Origin: Narthecium ossifragum | Lineage: Eukaryota > Streptophyta > Magnoliopsida > Dioscoreales > Nartheciaceae | Reading direction: 5' to 3' | DNA length: 64,000 nt | NCBI GenBank assembly: GCA_963920575.1 | Contig: OY986971.1 | Coordinates: 13,320,492-13,384,491 of the forward strand | In this document: one piece after another, positions 54,341-64,000 of the stretch | Layout of the letters: the number at the start of each line of letters is the position of its first letter | Position numbering within the stretch: position 1 is the stretch's first letter | Notes under the pieces: generated by a model | Told to the model about the DNA's origin: nothing | Seen by the model: the letters and a program-made list of their open reading frames with translations, nothing else | Database searches by the model: none | Made by a program: the position numbers and the translations under genes

Positions 54341-55563
54341 TTAGTGATTTCCTGGATCCGTCAAGATAACGGACTCAATAATATCTCCATGTTGAATGTT
54401 CTCAACATAAGGTTTCAATCTATGCCCATTAACTTTAGTGATCTCATTTTTGTTTGGGTCCTGAATTTCTACGGCACCATGTGAGAATACTTGCGTGATA
54501 ATATAGGGTCCAGTCCGCCTTGAGCGTAATTTACCCGAGGAAAGACGCAATTTTGCATTAAACAACCAAACTTTCTGTCCGATGACAAGGGTTTTCCTTG
54601 AAATATGCTTATCATGAAAAGCCTTTGTCCTATCTTTGTAAATTTTGGAGTTTATATAGGCATCATTGCGAATTTCCTCGAGTTCAACTATGCTCAATTT
54701 TCTGTGTGCCGTTATCTCATTTGAATCAAAGTTTAATTTCTTGATAGCCCACAAGGCACGATATTCCCATTCCACAGGCAGATGACAAGCTTTACCAAAC
54801 ACTAATCGATACGGTGACATACCAATCGGTGTTTCATAAGCTGTTCTATATGCCCAGAGTGCATCATCAAGCTTGTTTGCCCAATCTTTTCGGTCTAGAC
54901 GGACAGTCTTTTCAAGAATACACTTAATTTCCCTATTATAAAGTTCTACTTGGCCACTAGTTTGCGGATGATATGGGGTGGCTACCTTATGAGTGGTAGA
55001 ATACTTTGTAAGAAGGGACTTAAAGTGTTGATTTAAGAAATGAGAGCCGCCATCACTTATGATCGCACGAGGAAAACCAAATCGAGAAAAAATGTTACGT
55101 TGAAGGAATTGAATCACAACCTTATGATCATTCAATTTGGTTGCTATGGCTTCAACCCATTTTGAAACATAGTCAACAACAACTAAAATGTATTGAAAGC
55201 CAAAAGAAGTTGGAAAGGGACCCATGAAGTCAATACCCCAGACATCAAAAATTTTGGCAACTAAAATCGGAGTTTGTGGCATTTGATCATGGCGTGATAG
55301 GTTTCCAGTTTGTTGGCATCGAAGACAGGATTTACAGAAGGCATAGGAATCTTTGAATATAGAAGGCCAATAAAAGCCGCATTGCAAAACTTTTGCAGCA
55401 GTTTTTCTTGCAGAGAAGTGACCACCACACGCTACAGAACGTTAAAATATCATGGATTTCAGGTTCTGACACACATCGTCGAAAAATCTGATCGGAACAA
55501 TATTTAAAAAGCTCAGGGTCTTCCCAAATATAATAACGAATCTGAGAGAAGAATCTCTCTTTT
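54341..55563 (-). pseudogene. Athila-type integrase, nearly intact, 5' truncated
   Basis: A 348-codon open frame (55387-54341) is preceded by about 170 bp of frameshifted N-terminal sequence (YYIWEDPELFKYCSDQIFRR, then ACGGHF-like). The zinc finger ends [11 protein letters not shown]. The DDE core reads [21 protein letters not shown] and [16 protein letters not shown]. The C-terminal part reads [20 protein letters not shown] and [20 protein letters not shown]. These are the Athila signatures. The RT/RNase H part is gone: homology ends at 55563, where CACTA-type sequence begins. The integrase core has no stop, unusual for this window. Confidence 0.9.
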
Positions 55564-56125
55564 TAAACTTCTTATAGATCCCATGTAAGCGATGCCGTCA
55601 ACCTCTATACAAGTGTTGCATGGTGCTTAACAAGAATGCATGGAATCTATTCTCCTAGCTAAATGGCACCTTAAACTTCTCCTGATAGAAAACAACACAT
55701 ATAACAATAATAACTCAGTTAACATATAAGAACATATCAACAAGTTCACTTTAACGGCAAATATTCGTGAGAACTAAGTTTATTACCTTCACTTGATGCC
55801 ACATTTGCTCGCCAACCGCATTTACTAGATCATTCCAGTTTGCATCTATAAGCATATCCTTTTTAACAACAAATAAGGGAGTTGTGTTTCAAACAACATA
55901 ACCACAATAGTTAATTATAATGTCTCTATCATTGTCACCCACAACCCTTAGTATGTCATTGGGAATGTCCACTTTTAATTTTCCATTTCTAGTTTTCATG
56001 TCCACCTTCATGCATTTGTACTTTCCTCTAACATGTTTTTCAAGTTAAATACAAGAGGATGTAAAAGTAAAGATTAGAGTGAGCACTCTAGGATGGCCAC
56101 ATTACTTGATTTTGTAAAAATCAGA

Positions 56126-57051
56126 TTATTTCATAATGCCTACACTGCTTGGATCACCGGATTGTTGAGATTGTATCTCTACAGTTGGATCTATTTCTTG
56201 TTGGATTGAGGCTACCAATATTCTTGATTCAGATCTAGCAACCGACATTTGTGGATTGGCTTGGGCCTCTAAATGTACTTCATTTGGTTGTGGATGAGGA
56301 TGTTGCCTTGGTATAGGTGATGTGACCTCATCTATATATATGTAGTCTAGAACTATATCCTTGTCCTCCCCCTTGCCCTCCTCCACGTCCACATCCACCA
56401 TCATATGAGCTTTGGGAAGCCATGTATCTCCTACCATAGTTAAAAAAAGTATTAGTTGGTTATGACTTTTTTGTATTCTAAAAATCAAGAGAAGCAAAAG
56501 ATAATCATATTAAAATAGACCGCAATGACAACTAACCAAATAGTTCAACATCAAAGTAATATTTCAAGATTAGCTAATCAATAACAAGATAACTGATTTT
56601 AAAAACTTTGTCCATTCAAATGCAATAACAAAAAGATATCACAATAAGTTAGCAATTGTTTCATACAAACTAAAATGTTTATCCATTAGTGGTAAAACCA
56701 TCACTACTATCATAATTTTTAGCATCATCAATATCATTGTCTGTATCCTCATCGATGCAACCACCATCCATGAGACATTCCTCTAATCCTCTTGCATTCT
56801 ATTTCAGCATTCAAGCTTTCTAGCTCAACATCATCCCTACCGAGCATGGCTATGAGATTATCATGCTCTGTGGCTTCTATAGGATGTAAAGTATAGTTAA
56901 ACTCTTCTTGTTGATAAGCATCTCCATCACGAATAGAAGGATCATCACCATTGTCTGAATTCTCCTCTTCAGCTTCTCTTGGCATGTTATAGAGATCACG
57001 AGAACAAGTTTTAACCACAACCAACCAGTCACTTGACAATATCCTCGACAT
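56126..57051 (-). pseudogene. Downstream part of the CACTA coding region, product not recognised
   Basis: Two acidic open segments (57051-56749, with MPREAEEENSDNGDDPSIRD; 56497-56126, with VDVDVEEGKGEDKD) follow DUF4216. They could be the transposase C-terminus or a second CACTA gene of the TNPA type. No domain is recognisable. Confidence 0.4.
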
Positions 57052-60000
57052 AAAACATCTGTTCAGCTTGTGTTGTCAAGACAAATGGCTCATTGTTGCT
57101 CAAAGTCCCATGCGCATTTACACTTATGAAGCCATAACTATCAATCTTATATCCTCTTCCTAAACGTCCAACATCCCACCAATAACACTTAAAGAGATAA
57201 ACTTTCTTGTTTTGAACATAAGAAAGTTCAAAAATATCTTCCAAGACACCATACTAATCTTTTTCTGGACATATATCATCCTCTCTTACAAGAACTCCAT
57301 TATTTTGGCTCCTTCTTCCACTAGCACGAGTTTTTGTATGAAATATAAAACCATTTACAATATATATGGCATATTGGTGAGCCAATCAATCTCATTGGAG
57401 CAATTGCTAAACTTATAATGTCATCGCTTACAAATCCTTCTGCACGTAGCTTTGAAACATATTATCATAAGAATTATAGATCAGTTTCCGCAAGAACTGA
57501 ATTTGAATTTTTAACTTATCACTTGAACAAGAACAAAGGTCAAATGGTACCTACATGTTCATAGAACCAACTAGGAAACTCTTTGTTGTATCTCTCCAAT
57601 ATATTCCTTGGGTTAGCTTGTAAAAGTTCACTCTTGAACTCCCTAAAATGATTCGGGTTAAAAATTACTCTGAATGAATAAAATCTAACAAATAATATCG
57701 CAACTAGGCACACAAAACTAGGAACAATCAACTTTGTGTTTACTCTATAAAGGCAAAACTTCTTGATAATTTTGAAGCACATAAATGCGAGCCTGAACAA
57801 ACTTATCATTGCTTAGATGATGTGACTTATAAGCTCCTTTTGTACAATCATTTCTTTCACAATTTGATAGCCCATTGTGGCTGCCACCCCTATCATCATT
57901 TCTTGGAGCTCTATTAAATCTTGTTTCGACACTATGCAAGTATCTTGAGCAAAAAGTCAAGCATTTATCCACGATATAACCTTCTGCTATTGATCCCTCG
58001 GGATAAGCTTTATTGCGGACATATGATTTTAAGGGTACGCAAATACCTATATCCAAATGAAGGAACTAAAATAGGCTTTTGATTTATATCAAAGAAACAA
58101 TTTAATATGTCAAACAAACTATATACCTTTCAATTGGTTACATTCATCTGTAGTGAACTGGCCTGGCGATTTTAGCCTCTCTTGCCAAATGAATAGGCAA
58201 GTGGATCACTACATAAAAAAAAGCAGGTGGGAATATCATTTCCAGCTTGCATAATGTCATTACAATTTGCTCATCAAGTCGATCTAGATCATCGATCCAT
58301 AAAGAATAGGGCACAAGTTCTTGAAAAAATTGCTCGATTCAATTAATGGCCCACACACCTCTTTCGGTAACAATCAACGTATTGTAAGTGAAAGTATCCT
58401 TTGCAAAAGTATGTGATTGTCATGACACTTCAAATCATGCACTTTCTTATCAATGAAATTTACATATCTTGATATATTTGATGAAAATCTATCTGGTACT
58501 TTCAGATTTGGCAAAAAATTGCAAAATTTCATCTTTTCTCTTGGAGGTAAGGCACAATAAGCTGCAGAAAACAGTAGCTTATTCCCCTCCATATAGGGAT
58601 GGAGACTTTCCCTTATGCCCTGGTCCATAAGGTCATAGTGGCTCTTTTATGTGTCTTTAGTCTTACCCTTTATATTCATCATAGTTTCCAATATATTATC
58701 TGAGACATTCCTTTCAATATGTATGACATTAAGATTGTGACGCAACATGAGTGTTTTCGAATAAGACAATTGGAAAAAAAATACTCATTTTCTTCCAATT
58801 GTACATGGAACTAGAATCATTATGTTTTCTTTTCTAGCCTTTGCCAAATATTACACCCTCAAAGCTTCTTAATTGTTCAAGCACCCCATCTCCTGTCAGC
58901 ATATGAGGAGGAAGGTCATCCTATGCTCTCCCATTGAAATTTCTTTTATTTCATCGCCAAGGATGTTGAGGTGGCAAGAAACGGCAATGCCCCATGTAGC
59001 ATAACTTACTCCTTATTGAAAGAGAGCAAGTATCTTTATGGCAACAAGGAAATGATAATTTTCCTTCTGTCCCCCATCCAAATAAATATCCATATACAGA
59101 AAAATCATTGATTGTCCACATTACAGCTGCATGCACTTTAAAATTTTGTTGTCCGTAATCATCATATGTGACAATCCTACCTCACAAAGCTCCTTCAACT
59201 CTTTAATCAATGGTTGCATGTACACATCGATATCATTTTCTGAGCATTTAGGTCCTGAAATAAGGAGTGTCCTCATGAAGTAAGGATGTTTCATGCACAT
59301 CCAAGGAGGTAAATTATATGAAACAAGAATGACATGCCAAATACTATGTGAAGAGCTCATGATCGGATAAGGCTGGAATCCATCACTAGCTAGACCAAGT
59401 CTAACATTCCATGGATCTCTGGCAAATGATTTATGTTGCTCATCAAAGGATTTCCAAGCAATCGAATTAGCAAGATGCCTTAATACCCCATCATCAATCT
59501 ACCTCTCCTTCTGCCACCTCATATCTTTGGCAATTTCTTCTAACATGTACAACTTTTGCAGCCTTGGTTTTAGTGGAAAATGTCGCAATACTTTATGAGG
59601 AAACTTATGCTTGCTTTCATTCACCTTCCATTTTGAAAGTCCACAAACAGGGTATGACTGTGTGTATTCATGTTCTTGCCAATATAAGATGCAATCATTT
59701 TTGCATGCATCTATTTTTGTGTAGTCCAGACATAGGTCTTCAATATTCTTCCTGGCCTCATAATACAAATCCGGGACTAAGGCATCAATAGGAAGGATTT
59801 CCTTGCAAAATTGTAGAAAGAAATCCATTACTTTGTTATTTAAGTTGTGAAGTGTATTGAAGTGAAGTGCTTTCACTATGATAGACAACTTAGAGACCTT
59901 GCAACAGGGATAAAGATCCATAGTTGCATCTTCCAACAAATTGTACAATCTTTTTACTTCATTGTTTGGAACTTGAGAGACATTTTGATTTTGTGTAGCA

Positions 60001-60185
60001 TTATGATTCACGTTTTCAAAGGAAAAGGAATAAAAAACAAGTCCAACTACCTCATCTGCATGATCCATATTGACTTCCTCATATCTAGGCCTATCTTGAT
60101 TATCATTGGCGGGTTCCTCTATATCATGTAATTTTTCTCCATGAAATACCCGTGTTGTGTAACTCTTCATAAATCCATTCCTCAA
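57029..60185 (-). pseudogene. TNP2-type transposase, fragmented by stops and frameshifts
   Basis: In minus-strand order: N-terminal part (60185-59499), containing LYNLLEDATMDLYPCCKVSK and the CX2C-like YPVCGLSKWK; tnp2 core (SIWHVILVSYNLPPWMCMKH, ISGPKCSENDIDVYMQPLIK, MWTINDFSVYGYLFGWGTEG, LCYMGHCRFLPPQHPWR); DUF4218 (VHDLKCHDNHILLQRILSL; LKSYVRNKAYPEGSIAEGYI); and DUF4216 (VYLFKCYWWDV, EPFVLTTQAEQMFYVEDI). This is the full domain order of CACTA TNP2 proteins, so the parent was autonomous. At least six frame breaks are present. Confidence 0.88.
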
Positions 60186-61679
60186 TAAGGGAAGTCTAAC
60201 CTCAGGCCAATGTCGAAATGAGGTATTCCTACATTTTTTACATCGACATCGAATTGCATCACCAACTATTTCTTTACCAAGTGCATAATCAAGAAATGTA
60301 TAAACACCCTTAGTACTCAGGATTTGCTCGATTATCGCATTTCATCCACCCTTTGTTCAACATATTCCTACATAAAATACAAAACTAGTTTAATAGTTGC
60401 TATAAGAATATTTAGATTGTCTCTAATTAACCAACTCTAAGAACAAAGTAAATGAACTAACACAAGGATTCATATAAAACATGGAATAGATAAAATATGT
60501 ATATATATGTATGTATATAAACAATATTTCAGCTAGGATAAGTGTTGATGACAGTATGCTTTTGCACCTACTAAGATGGCCATTTCATTAATAACAAGTC
60601 CAAGGATCAGTACATTGATTTCACTTTCAAATCTCATTGGCAATGGTCAAGAACCTAGAAAAAAAGAGCAGCTACAAATCAAGGCTACTCTCAATTAGTT
60701 ATCTTAGGATACTGAGATAGATATTTTCCATGCCTATGTGCAAAAGAGCGTCTACAAATCTAGACCACTCTCAATTAGCATCACACTTGGGGTTACAATA
60801 CATGACAAAAATCTTGAAAATGTCATTTTCTCTAATAGAATAGATCAAGCTTTTGCATGATGAAACTTTGTCATCTTCTGAAGTAGCTAGGCTGACCACC
60901 ATGACAAGGATCACTATCAGAAAAAGGTAGTGAAAGAAAAACTTTGAAGATGAAGAACATTGAAGGTGAAGAAGACATGGGAAATTGAGAAGTTTGGAAA
61001 TGGAAGACTTGTTAGAATGTAACTTGAGAACTTCAATATATGTACCAAACGAGTGTAAGCACTACATATAAACTCTAATTTGATTTAACCCAATGACCCA
61101 AATCCCCAAATCAAACAAATTAGATACTAACCTACACTTGAAGATTTATAAAACTCTAGATTAGTTGAATAGAAAATTTGACCACCAAGTGGGCCATATA
61201 AAGCCAACTCAAGCCATCCATATGCCAAAAAAAACATGAAGTGGGGCATGGTGCACATGCTGTAACACACATTGGATGAAGAAAACAAGAGACAAACTTT
61301 TGAAGGTCATAGATAAAGCTAAGCCACAGATAAAGCTTGAATGGTCATGCATAAAGCTATTGTTAAAGGCATCGTGCACATGCTCCTTATGGATAAAGCT
61401 TAGATAAAAGCCATTACTATTGATAAACCCATCAGTGCACATGCATGGTATTGTCTAGTACGGTGCACACTAAAGATGTATATAAATCGGCAGTGAAGAA
61501 GAGAAAGAGGGGAAGGAGAGACGGAGAGAGAGGGGAGGGAGGAGAGGGAGATAGAGGGGGCTTGCCATCGATCGCGATCGACCGATCTTGCCACCTCTCG
61601 CCCCTGGCCGATCTCGCCGCCAGATTTCCCCAAAGGAGTTCTCCGGCTGGATGAGATCGAAAAAAGTGGAAGACGAGAT

Positions 61680-62083
61680 AAGCTAGGACTTGACTATTGT
61701 AGTTTTTCTTGTGAGTTTTTAATTTTGGCTAAAATGTTAAAAGGATTAGTGACGGGTAAGTAATTATTTCCCCATCACAAAAAAGAATCAGTGACGACAA
61801 GAGATTGTTGTCACTAACAAATGATTTTATTCCCGCTACTAGAGCAAATTTTTTCCACCAAATCAAATCTTAATCCTTAATGATGAGTATTAGTGACGAT
61901 AAATTATATTCCTCACTATAGATAAGTGTTTTAGTGACGACTCATGTAACTTGTCGCTGAAAAATTCAGGCAAATTAATACAAGTGACAAGAAATTAATC
62001 TTTTCATTATAAACCTACTTTTTGTGACAATACTGGCGGTTGTCACTCCAAACTTGTCATTGCAGCCCACATTGTTTGTAGTG
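61680..62083. repeat. CACTA subterminal repeat array and terminus
   Basis: TAGTGACGA and its variants appear at least six times in direct and inverted orientation (e.g. near 61890, 61931 and 61920-61950), ending in TTTGTAGTG. Such subterminal arrays bind the element-encoded protein in En/Spm. Confidence 0.75.
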
Positions 62084-62170
62084 AATTCAACCTAGAGTTG
62101 GCTCTAGCTCGAACACATTTGAATTTGAACTAATTTCAGCTTATAATTAAGGGTAAAAAGGGTTTTGGTA

Positions 62171-64000
62171 TGTGAGGACCTGTACCTCCAACCCAGTCTG
62201 ACCGCTTGGGTCGAGGGTCTGGTTCTGTTGGTTTTGGGCTTGGTTGGCCTTGCTTCGCGATCTTCGTTAATCGTTGCGGTTCCGGGGGTAATCTGGTAAA
62301 TTACCCTTGGTGGAGCTGGTTTCACACACGCGTAGCGCACACACGGCCCTGTGATGATATATGTGCTTGATTAGACTATTAGGAGTACCTTAGATCGGAG
62401 GATTTGAGTTAGATCGTAGGGATCGAGATTTGAGCGGCTGGGATCTGATTTGGTGGATCGGACGGCTGGGAGCTATGATCAAGCTGATCGTATTTAATTC
62501 ACTTAAACCCTTTTCCTTCTCTAGTTAGTGCTCGTTTCCGCCGTTAGGGAGAGAAGGCGAGATCGGGAAAGGGAGAGGAGAGACCCGCGATCCACGTCGA
62601 GGGAGAGCCGGAGACTGCGGCTATCGCGACCAGCTGCGACGGCTGATTGGGGAGAGGAGAGCGGCGACGTCCGCGGCGACGACGGAGAGGAACGAGGCGG
62701 CGGCTGGGCTTTGCAGCGGCGGCGACGTGCGACTGGCGGCGAGCTCGGGGACGACAACTGCGACCGGAGAAGAAGAAGAAGGACGAGATCTCGACGCTAG
62801 AGGTAGGGTTTCTGAACGAATCCTTTGATTAGGCTCTACTAGATTAGAATCGGGTTTACTTGGATGCTGTCTTGTTGAATTTGCTTGGCTGCTTTGGGAG
62901 ATTCCTTGCGTACGATGATTTTGATGCATGATAGCTCTCCTTGCTGCTCCGTCGATGTTTGTTAGCTAAGGTTACTGTGTTGTTACCTCTTCTTCTCCTC
63001 TGTGTTGCTGGGTTTTGATAGATCTCCGATGAGATCTTCTTTCCTCTTGCGGCAGTGGTAAGGCTTCTATGGGTTTGCATGGGTTGTTGATGAGATTTCT
63101 CCTTTCCTTCTTTGGTTTTGTTGATCGAAGGGGTTTCCTACCTGAATCCTTGATTCAGTTCTAGGTAGTGATTGTGGGTTGTTCCTTTCATTGTTTGGTT
63201 GCTATTCCTTGCTTTTCATGCTAGAGTAGTTGCTGATTTCGGATTCTTGGATTTTGGATTTTGTTTGAGAAGGTTTGAACCGGATTCTTTGGGATTTTCT
63301 CTTCTACCTTGTTTCCCTAGGATTAGATCCCAACTGACCAAGGTTTGATTGATCATTGATGTGGTTTCAATGGAGTTTTATCCATCAGTTTTTCCGGATT
63401 TCATAGATGCCCTGTTCTTGGATGAACAGCCGGATTCAAGCTTGGTTTCTGAGCTTTGTGAGCATGATTTCTTGTAACTTTCAAGATGAAAGTTAGAGAT
63501 CATCGAGTTATCTTTTGATTGCCGCTGGTTTCGTGATTTTCGGATTTATGTATGATTTTTGGTTAATTGTTTCCTAACCTGCTACGAAACAGAAATTAAG
63601 AAAAAGATTAGAAACTTTTGTAGAAATTAAGCACCAGTTAGATTCAATTCTTGGACATGATGTCCCTAGCAGGTTTCTCCATATCTGATCTGTTCTATTG
63701 GGGATTTGACTTCATTTAAATGTTAAATTGCTAAGAACTCATCCTCTCTAACTTAAGGTTTTTGTAGAGGTTTAGAAAAGAGTGTTTTGGTGGATTTCGA
63801 TGTTTTCCTCGTGACTAAATCTTCGAGATACATGCAATTGATACTTAATGAGACGTGAAAAGTACACAAGTTAACCCCTTAATTTACCTTTATTAGTCTT
63901 CGAGTAAGGTATTTCTAATAATCTTCATGGTATTTCAGGTACAAGAGCCTTCAACAGAAGTTAGATCAACTTTGGAGCGTAAACGAGCCTATTCGAGCAT
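62171..64000 (+). repeat. Tekay/Del-type LTR, running past the window end
   Basis: Starts TGTGAGGACCTGTACC. Shares with LTR B the start block (GGTCGAGGGTCTGGTT, TGGTAAATTAC, CGTAGCGCACACAC-like), a GC-rich leader, the donor GAG|GTAGGGTTTCT (62803), and the GATTTTCGGATTTATGTA / AATTGTTTCCTAAC block. The 3' part and any internal region are outside the window, so it may be a solo LTR or a complete element. Confidence 0.85.

Larger units (their letters stand above)
55570..62083 (-). mobile_element. Decayed CACTA (En/Spm) transposon with TNP2 transposase
   Basis: The right terminus, read inverted, is CACTACAAACAATG (ending 62083). It is preceded by an array of subterminal TTAGTGACGA / GTGACAA words in both orientations over 61740-62060, as in CACTA elements. 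The TNP2 transposase remnants lie between 60185 and 57029. No left CACTA terminus was identified, so the low-coordinate boundary is only where Athila sequence ends. The 3-bp target duplication could not be tested. Confidence 0.75.

Noticed and set aside
60905..60925. CACTATCAGAAAAAGG as a possible CACTA left terminus
   Set aside because: It lies inside the element, upstream of the transposase and next to the true right terminus, and does not match CACTACAAACAATG.

Overview
This window is nuclear DNA of a flowering plant. Spliced genes with GT/AG introns, GC-rich exons in AT-rich surroundings, and abundant nested Ty3/gypsy LTR elements point to a monocot (inference; the species cannot be named from the sequence). 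Only two host genes look functional: a DUF1645-family gene on the + strand (6869-8011) and a ZOP1-like zinc-finger/OCRE splicing-factor gene on the - strand (five coding exons between 17680 and 28152). Everything else is transposable elements, their relics, and captured gene fragments.

Layout. 1-5.9 kb: AT-rich DNA with a lone lumazine-synthase exon (3406-3501), then GC-rich DNA holding two decayed copies of a TIP1/PAT24-type ankyrin exon. 6.5-8.0 kb: promoter and DUF1645 gene. 8.6-12.0 kb: an AT-rich MITE, then a probable Mutator-like element holding an approximately 20-bp minisatellite and a GC-rich MITE. 12.8-13.9 kb: a decayed Myb/SANT-like, NAM-associated accessory gene. 15.76-16.78 kb: a Mutator-like element with long TIRs and a 9-bp target duplication. 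17.7-28.2 kb: ZOP1, whose 9.2-kb first intron carries a complete but decayed chromodomain gypsy element in sense orientation (20673-27281, TSD ACTAG, initiator-Met PBS). 28.7-36.0 kb: a stack in which one Helitron-like end lies beside a second Helitron (31125-35665), which holds a PIF/Harbinger-like element (31235-35587, TSD TTA), which carries a nodulin-like/MFS gene fragment and a 2.65-kb solo LTR (31944-34595, TSD CATCC). 36.06-48.0 kb: two merged, decayed Tekay/Del-type gypsy elements. 48.0-55.6 kb: an Athila-type 3' half (integrase, 3' noncoding region, 3' LTR) with another LTR fragment nested in its LTR. 55.6-62.1 kb: a decayed CACTA (TNP2) transposon with one clear terminus. 62.17 kb to the end: the start of another Tekay-type LTR.

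Most noteworthy. (1) Two related but distinct Tekay-type LTRs each carry about eight hairpin-forming units. They are built on GATCGATC in one LTR and CGGTCGATC/GATCGACCG in the other. (2) These LTRs also share what look like a splice donor and acceptor, which suggests an intron inside the LTR. (3) The Helitron/PIF/solo-LTR nest comes with its own paralogous empty site. (4) A ZOP1-type gene, known in Arabidopsis for splicing and RNA-directed DNA methylation, tolerates a full retrotransposon in its first intron. All family names rest on reading the translated sequence by eye; no database search was run.
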